Source: Tenacibaculum aiptasiae
GTDB lineage: Bacteria > Bacteroidota > Bacteroidia > Flavobacteriales > Flavobacteriaceae
NCBI RefSeq assembly: GCF_008806755.1
Contig: NZ_WAAU01000003.1
Location: forward strand, 1 to 55,318
Length of the DNA stretch: 55,318 bases
Direction of reading: 5' to 3'
Part shown: positions 51,144 through 55,318 of the stretch, one piece after another
How positions within the stretch are numbered: position 1 is the stretch's first letter
How the letters are laid out: each line of letters begins with the position of its first letter
The notes under the pieces: model-generated
What the model saw: only the letters and a program-made list of their open reading frames with translations
The model's database searches: none
Told to the model about the DNA's origin: nothing
Program-made: the position numbers and the translations under genes

Positions 51144-53072
51144 TTATACAACCTGAGTTGTTACTACATTTCCTGAATTATCAATACTTATTCTAAAATC
51201 TTTAGAGCCATCTGGAGTTTTTAAAATTACCCCATAACCCGAACCTGTACTTTTATAATCTTTAGCAGTTGTTACTTCTTCTGTAGCTGCATTTCCTAAA
51301 ACTACTTGGTTCGATTTTGTTGGTTGGGAATTATAACCTATAACTGTAGTGTTATTATATATAAACTGCGGTATAAAAGTATGTAAACCAGTCCCTGCTG
51401 TGTCTATATTTTGAGCCACTGATTCTAAAGTGTTTGCATCAATAATCTTAAATGATCCAATCATTCCATTTGGTAGTCCTGTTGGTGCTGTCCCAGTTGT
51501 TCTAAACTTTAAGTTTACAATAGAATCTGCTGTTCCAAACCCATGATTTATAACCGTAACTCTATTATTTTCAAAATCCACTTCTGCTGCTGTAAAAGAT
51601 TTTGATTTAGTTGTGTCTTCAATAAAACTATTCCAAGATCTAACCCCTAAAGCTATATTTTTTTCACCTGAATTATATCGTAAAGATTGGTAACCTAATG
51701 CCATAACATCATTACCTGTATTATTAACAATAGATTCATCTCCTATACCAATAGTATAGTTACCTAAATTTTGTCTGGCACTTGTATAGCCTATAGCAAC
51801 AACAGAAGAACCTTTATTTTCCGATAAAGTACTATTTCCTAATCCAACAATTCTATTACCTATATTTTTAATTCCAGAAAAATACCCTACTACAACACTA
51901 TCGTACCCTGTATTATATCGCAAAGCATGATTACCAATTGCTATTGGTGTGTGTCCCGTAGAAGCATTTGATGATAATGCGTTATTACCAATTGCTATAC
52001 AGTTATTACCTTTATTTTGATACCCTGCTCTAAAACCTAAAAAGGTCGCAAGACTACCTGTATTTGATTCTCCAGACTGATACCCCACTCCTGTACTACC
52101 ATCATGTGTGTTTAATGCAAGAGCACTGTGTCCTACAGCAGTTGAAAAAGCTCCTTTATTTGAACTAGCTGCATTATAACCAATACCTGTTGTATATCTT
52201 CCCCTATTACTAGCCCCAGATGATACACCTACAAATACAGAACTGTCTCCTGTATTATCTGCACCTGAAGAATATCCAACACCAACAGAAGTTCCACCTG
52301 TATTCATTCTCAAAGCAAAATCGCCAATTGCTGTAGCATAGTTCCCTGTATTATTTTGAGCTGCATAATTACCATTGGCTACAACGTTTGCCCCTGTGTT
52401 ATTCTGTGCAGCAGAAATACCCGTACCAACAACATTTATCCCTGTGTTATTTAATAACGCTTTTTTTCCTAATCCGATACTTTCTCCATCAATATAATCT
52501 GTCTCATTGTGTACGTGTGTTTGCTGCTTTAGAAAACTATCATTACCTATATATAACAAATCTTTATGCTTTGCTTTATTTAATACAGTTCTTTCCTTGC
52601 CCAATTTCAAATAATGATTCCCTAAATCAACATCTTGGGTAGCTCCTGTGTAAGGAACTAAATTACTCACATCAACTGCTCCACCTCCTTTTAAATTACT
52701 CAAATCAACGGTAAAAATTGAATTGTCATCTCTTGTAAATGTAGCAATACCATTATTATCAACTGTCCCTGATACTAATCTTGCTAAATTTGTATCATCT
52801 ATATATGGGGTTAAGTCTATTTCCTTTACTGTAATCCCATCTTTTAATAAAGACAGTTTATTATTTACAATATCAGATAAAGTATATTCTGGAGTTCTTT
52901 CTTCTTCCGCAACATTTACTTCTCCTGTTTCATCTATCACAAATCTACGATTCGCCTTTCCCTCTGGTGGTTTACTATCTACATAGCTATCAATTAACTC
53001 TGCATACTGTTGCTGAGTAGGTTTATCGCCTGTTTCGAAATACTTTTTTAATGTTTCTTTGTTTTGTTTCAT
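51144..53072 (-). CDS. Fibre-like protein 2 with YadA-head-like 16-residue repeats
   Basis: 642 residues. Residues 1-150 match fibre protein 3 closely (TGDKPTQQQYAELIDSYVDSK, LARLVSGTVDNNG, VPYTGATQDVDLG). About 197-465 (DNA 52484-51678) hold some 16 repeats of 16 residues with the pattern NTG-x5-IG-x-x-A/S-x4, as in trimeric YadA/Hep_Hag heads (FATAIGDFALR-like). A further beta part follows, ending with IGYNSQPTKSNQVVLGN, another YadA-type head signature, and a short cap KTPDGSKDFRISIDNSGN. No signal peptide and no autotransporter anchor, so it is more like a particle-borne trimeric fibre than a TAA. Confidence 0.7.
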   Translation of the reverse strand: MKQNKETLKKYFETGDKPTQQQYAELIDSYVDSKPPEGKANRRFVIDETGEVNVAEEERTPEYTLSDIVNNKLSLLKDGITVKEIDLTPYIDDTNLARLVSGTVDNNGIATFTRDDNSIFTVDLSNLKGGGAVDVSNLVPYTGATQDVDLGNHYLKLGKERTVLNKAKHKDLLYIGNDSFLKQQTHVHNETDYIDGESIGLGKKALLNNTGINVVGTGISAAQNNTGANVVANGNYAAQNNTGNYATAIGDFALRMNTGGTSVGVGYSSGADNTGDSSVFVGVSSGASNRGRYTTGIGYNAASSNKGAFSTAVGHSALALNTHDGSTGVGYQSGESNTGSLATFLGFRAGYQNKGNNCIAIGNNALSSNASTGHTPIAIGNHALRYNTGYDSVVVGYFSGIKNIGNRIVGLGNSTLSENKGSSVVAIGYTSARQNLGNYTIGIGDESIVNNTGNDVMALGYQSLRYNSGEKNIALGVRSWNSFIEDTTKSKSFTAAEVDFENNRVTVINHGFGTADSIVNLKFRTTGTAPTGLPNGMIGSFKIIDANTLESVAQNIDTAGTGLHTFIPQFIYNNTTVIGYNSQPTKSNQVVLGNAATEEVTTAKDYKSTGSGYGVILKTPDGSKDFRISIDNSGNVVTTQVV

Positions 53073-53101
53073 GTTTATTCTTTTTTATCTGGTTTTAATT
53101 T

Positions 53102-53155
53102 TTCTGATAAAAAAGAGGCGCTAAAAACGAATAATGTTAGCGACTAAACTTTTTA
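53102..53155 (-). repeat. Fibre-locus hairpin repeat, copy C
   Basis: GAGGCGCTAAAAACGAAT, then AATGTTAGCGACTAAAC, stem CGCTAA (53119-53124) with TTAGCG (53137-53142), T-run on the minus strand. It lies between the 47-residue gene and fibre gene 2, about 40 bases before the fibre 2 start. Confidence 0.7.
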
Positions 53156-53162
53156 CTTGTAT

Positions 53163-53306
53163 TTATTCTTCTTCCAATACAGGCATTAAAACATTTATTG
53201 AGTTAAACACATTATGTGCTTCTAACAAACTAAAAACACCTTTGCTTTGTGCATATTCTGTACATTGAATTAAATACGTAATTGCTTCTGTTTGTTCTTT
53301 TTTCAT
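53163..53306 (-). CDS. Small acidic helical protein between fibre genes
   Basis: 47 residues. It starts MKKEQTEAITYLIQCTEYAQ at 53306, continues SKGVFSLLEAHNVFNSINVL and ends in VLEEE, stop at 53163. All predicted helical, acidic at the end. It begins six bases after the stop of fibre gene 3 and is very likely translated from the same mRNA. I recall similar short proteins beside Bacteroidetes phage tail genes. It could be a chaperone-like or cap partner for the fibre; function unknown. Confidence 0.55.
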   Translation of the reverse strand: MKKEQTEAITYLIQCTEYAQSKGVFSLLEAHNVFNSINVLMPVLEEE

Positions 53307-53312
53307 TGTTTT

Positions 53313-55244
53313 TTATATTAATGTTATTGCTAAACTCCCAGCATTATCTATACTTAACCTATATTGTTTTGTATTATCTGGTGTTGTTAACACAAGTCCT
53401 TTTCCTGCACTTGCAGTTACATAGTCTCCCTTTGTAAAAACTTCTTGTACGTTTGAATTCCCTAAAACTACTTGGTTTGATTTTGTAACTACTGAATTAT
53501 AACCTATAGCTGTAGAATTAGTAACCTCAAATTGAGGTGTAAACCTATGAACTGTTGTTCCATTATTATTAGGCAATGTAGATATATTAAAAGGCGCTGC
53601 TATTTCTATAGTATTTGAGTCTACTATTAAAAAAATAAAGATACTATTATTATGCAGACCTCCTATATAATGTCCATCACTAGCATTGTATCTAAGGTTT
53701 ACATAAGAACCATTAGTTCCAAAACCATGATTATTAATAGTTATTCTGTTAGTAGCTATATCTACAACAGATAGATCAGTAAAAGATTTAGAATTAATAG
53801 AATCATCATTAAAGCCAGATTGAGATAAATAACCTAAAAAAGTATTAAAATCCTTATCTGCATATTTTCCTGAAGAAAAACCTATAGATGTAGAACCTTT
53901 ACCTGTATTATAACTACCACTATCATTACCTAATGCCGTTAACCAGTTTTCTTTGTTATATCTACCTGAATAATTTCCAATCATAACAGAATTATTACCT
54001 AGATTTCTCTCTCCAGCTACTTGTCCCATGGCATTACAATAATCCCCTTCATTTTTAGAGAGCGTATTATTACCTATGGCAGAAGTATATAAACCGCTAT
54101 TATTAATCATAGCATAATATCCTAAAGCAGAAGCAGAAACACCTGTGTTATTTTTACCACTCCAATACCCTATAAGAGTAGAATTACTTCCTGTATTATC
54201 CCCTCCTGAATTATGTCCAAAAAATGACGATGCACTACCTGCGTTATTTTTACCACTCCAATGCCCTACAGAGGTAACATGCATTGAATTATTATTAAAA
54301 CCAGAATCTTCTCCTATAAATATTGCCTCGTTTCCTGTATTTATAGCTCCAGCTCTATAACCTAACCCAATTACATCATAACCTGTATTTTGACCTAATG
54401 CACTTGTACCGACTGCTGTAGAATTTTGTCCTCCTCCTACATTCATAGCCCCATTACCTATAGCAACAGTATTATTGGCCGTAACATTTTGCATAGCAAA
54501 GGAACCTATAGCAATAGAACCTTGCCCTCCTCCGTTCATCATAGAAGAAGGACCTATAGCAATGTTTCTCATATTAGATCCTAAAGATGCATTTTTCAAA
54601 GCATTATGCCCTATAGCAATTCCATTAGAACCTACATAATTCAGTGCTGCGCTTTCTCCTAAACCTATAGTTGAATTATCAAACGTTATTGATTTAATAA
54701 TTCTAATAAAATCTCTCCCTTTTATATTTAAAGGAGTATAATGTTGCTTAGATCCCACAGTGGTTTCCTTATCAGATCTTATATTAACACTCCCAAGATC
54801 AACATCTTGGGTAGCTCCTGTATAAGGAACCAAACTACTCACATCAGTTGCTCCACTTCCTTTTAGATTACTCAAATCAACGGTAAAAGTTGAATTGTCA
54901 TCTCTTGTAAATGTAGCAACACCATTATTGTCAACTGTTCCTGATACTAATCTTGCTAAATTTGTATCATCTATATATGGAGTTAAGTCAACTTCCTTTA
55001 CTGTAATTCCATCTTTTAATAAAGACAGTTTATTATTCACAATATCAGATAAATTATATTCTGGAGTTCTTTCTTCTTCTGCAACATTTACTTCTCCTGG
55101 TTCATCTATCACAAATCTACGATTCGCCTTTCCCTCTGGTTGTTTACTATCTACATAGCTATCAATTAACTCTGCATACTGTTGCTGAGTAGGTTTATCT
55201 CCTGTTTCGAAATACTTTTTTAATATTTCTTTGTTTTGTTTCAT
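53313..55244 (-). CDS. Fibre-like protein 3 with YadA-head-like 16-residue repeats
   Basis: 643 residues with the same plan as fibre protein 2. The first 150 residues are nearly the same. About 192-476 (DNA 54671-53817) carry some 17 repeats, mostly 16 residues, each with IG or similar (NGIAIGHNALK, STAVGTSALGQNTG, LTALGNDSGSYNTG). A beta part with LRYNASDGHYIGGLHNN follows, then IGYNSVVTKSNQVVLGN and the cap LTTPDNTKQYRLSIDNAG. Repeats differ from those in fibre 2 while both ends are conserved, which fits a constant base, a variable shaft or head and a constant C-terminal cap. No signal peptide. Confidence 0.7.
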   Translation of the reverse strand: MKQNKEILKKYFETGDKPTQQQYAELIDSYVDSKQPEGKANRRFVIDEPGEVNVAEEERTPEYNLSDIVNNKLSLLKDGITVKEVDLTPYIDDTNLARLVSGTVDNNGVATFTRDDNSTFTVDLSNLKGSGATDVSSLVPYTGATQDVDLGSVNIRSDKETTVGSKQHYTPLNIKGRDFIRIIKSITFDNSTIGLGESAALNYVGSNGIAIGHNALKNASLGSNMRNIAIGPSSMMNGGGQGSIAIGSFAMQNVTANNTVAIGNGAMNVGGGQNSTAVGTSALGQNTGYDVIGLGYRAGAINTGNEAIFIGEDSGFNNNSMHVTSVGHWSGKNNAGSASSFFGHNSGGDNTGSNSTLIGYWSGKNNTGVSASALGYYAMINNSGLYTSAIGNNTLSKNEGDYCNAMGQVAGERNLGNNSVMIGNYSGRYNKENWLTALGNDSGSYNTGKGSTSIGFSSGKYADKDFNTFLGYLSQSGFNDDSINSKSFTDLSVVDIATNRITINNHGFGTNGSYVNLRYNASDGHYIGGLHNNSIFIFLIVDSNTIEIAAPFNISTLPNNNGTTVHRFTPQFEVTNSTAIGYNSVVTKSNQVVLGNSNVQEVFTKGDYVTASAGKGLVLTTPDNTKQYRLSIDNAGSLAITLI

Positions 55245-55270
55245 ATTTATTCTTTTTTATCTGTTTCTAT

Positions 55271-55318
55271 TTAATTTTGATAAAAAAGAGGCGCTAAAAA
55301 CGAATAATGTTAGCGACT
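55271..55318 (-). repeat. Fibre-locus hairpin repeat, copy D (cut by window edge)
   Basis: GAGGCGCTAAAAACGAAT, then AATGTTAGCGACT to the last base. Stem CGCTAA (55292-55297) with TTAGCG (55310-55315). It lies just upstream of fibre gene 3, as copies B and C do for the other genes, so a further gene of this locus probably lies to the right. Confidence 0.65.

Noticed and set aside
51678..54671. Possible CRISPR or DNA satellite because of a 48-base period
   Set aside because: The period encodes a 16-residue protein repeat in frame; bases differ at most positions between units and there are no constant repeats with spacers.

Overview
This window looks like a chromosomal segment of a low-GC marine Flavobacteriaceae bacterium. 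My guess is Tenacibaculum or a close relative, from gene content and style only. The reasons are the strong AT bias and the many Bacteroidetes-type promoters (TTG, about 19 bases, TAnnTTTG). Family markers include DUF4252, DUF2723, DUF3857 and VPS10/BNR proteins, an OlsF-like fusion, a Big_5-type lipoprotein next to ComF, and small Flavobacterial zinc-ribbon proteins. No insertion sequence, integrase, CRISPR array or rRNA was seen.

Layout. 1-421 has no gene, only a strong promoter pointing off the left edge. 458-4055 (minus): tRNA-Cys, folB, a zinc-ribbon protein and a large secreted BNR/sortilin-like protein. 4194-7848 (plus): a RimK-type amino-acid ligase overlapping an aspartoacylase-like M14 enzyme, a tiny glycine-rich membrane protein and an RhlE-like DEAD-box helicase. 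7845-14792: a small membrane protein, glycyl-tRNA synthetase, a transglutaminase-like DUF3857/DUF2569 protein, two tandem coiled-coil paralogs and a SAM methyltransferase. 14846-22199: ComF, the Ig-like lipoprotein, polA with a small partner, a metallophosphoesterase and a thioredoxin-like protein without its cysteines. 22196-28690: a polysaccharide deacetylase and DUF2723 operon, tRNA-Gln, and an AraC regulator with a serine hydrolase. 28861-33782: an ECF-promoter-linked DUF4252 gene, an ArsC/Spx-like protein, DinB-like and trans-sulfuration genes, a TetR regulator and thioesterase pair with palindromic operators, and superoxide dismutase. 33922-45207: fbp, a secreted orphan, a GNAT enzyme and aspartokinase pair, an OlsF-like acyltransferase, a Crp-family regulator, pepP, a cupredoxin-like protein, an AhpD-like protein with a 31-residue zinc-ribbon partner, a candidate small RNA with C-rich loops, and an AraC regulator.

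The right end (45340-55318, all minus) is the accessory region and the most interesting part. It holds three paralogous fibre genes with one shared N-terminal module. Two of them carry about 16 YadA-head-like 16-residue repeats. Each gene is separated from the next by a repeated hairpin plus T-run. Downstream follow a membrane-anchored protein and then a tight three-gene cassette: a 949-residue polymorphic toxin ending in a nucleic-acid-deaminase-like domain (HAE and CxxC), a YwqK/MORN-like candidate immunity protein, and a short endonuclease V-like protein. This matches, in order and type, the Bacillus subtilis ywqJ-ywqK-ywqL cassette, but on a different N-terminal delivery part and next to fibre genes. 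I infer a contact-dependent or injection-type antagonism locus in which a deaminase attacks nucleic acid and an inosine-recognising endonuclease V-like protein deals with, or guards against, its products.
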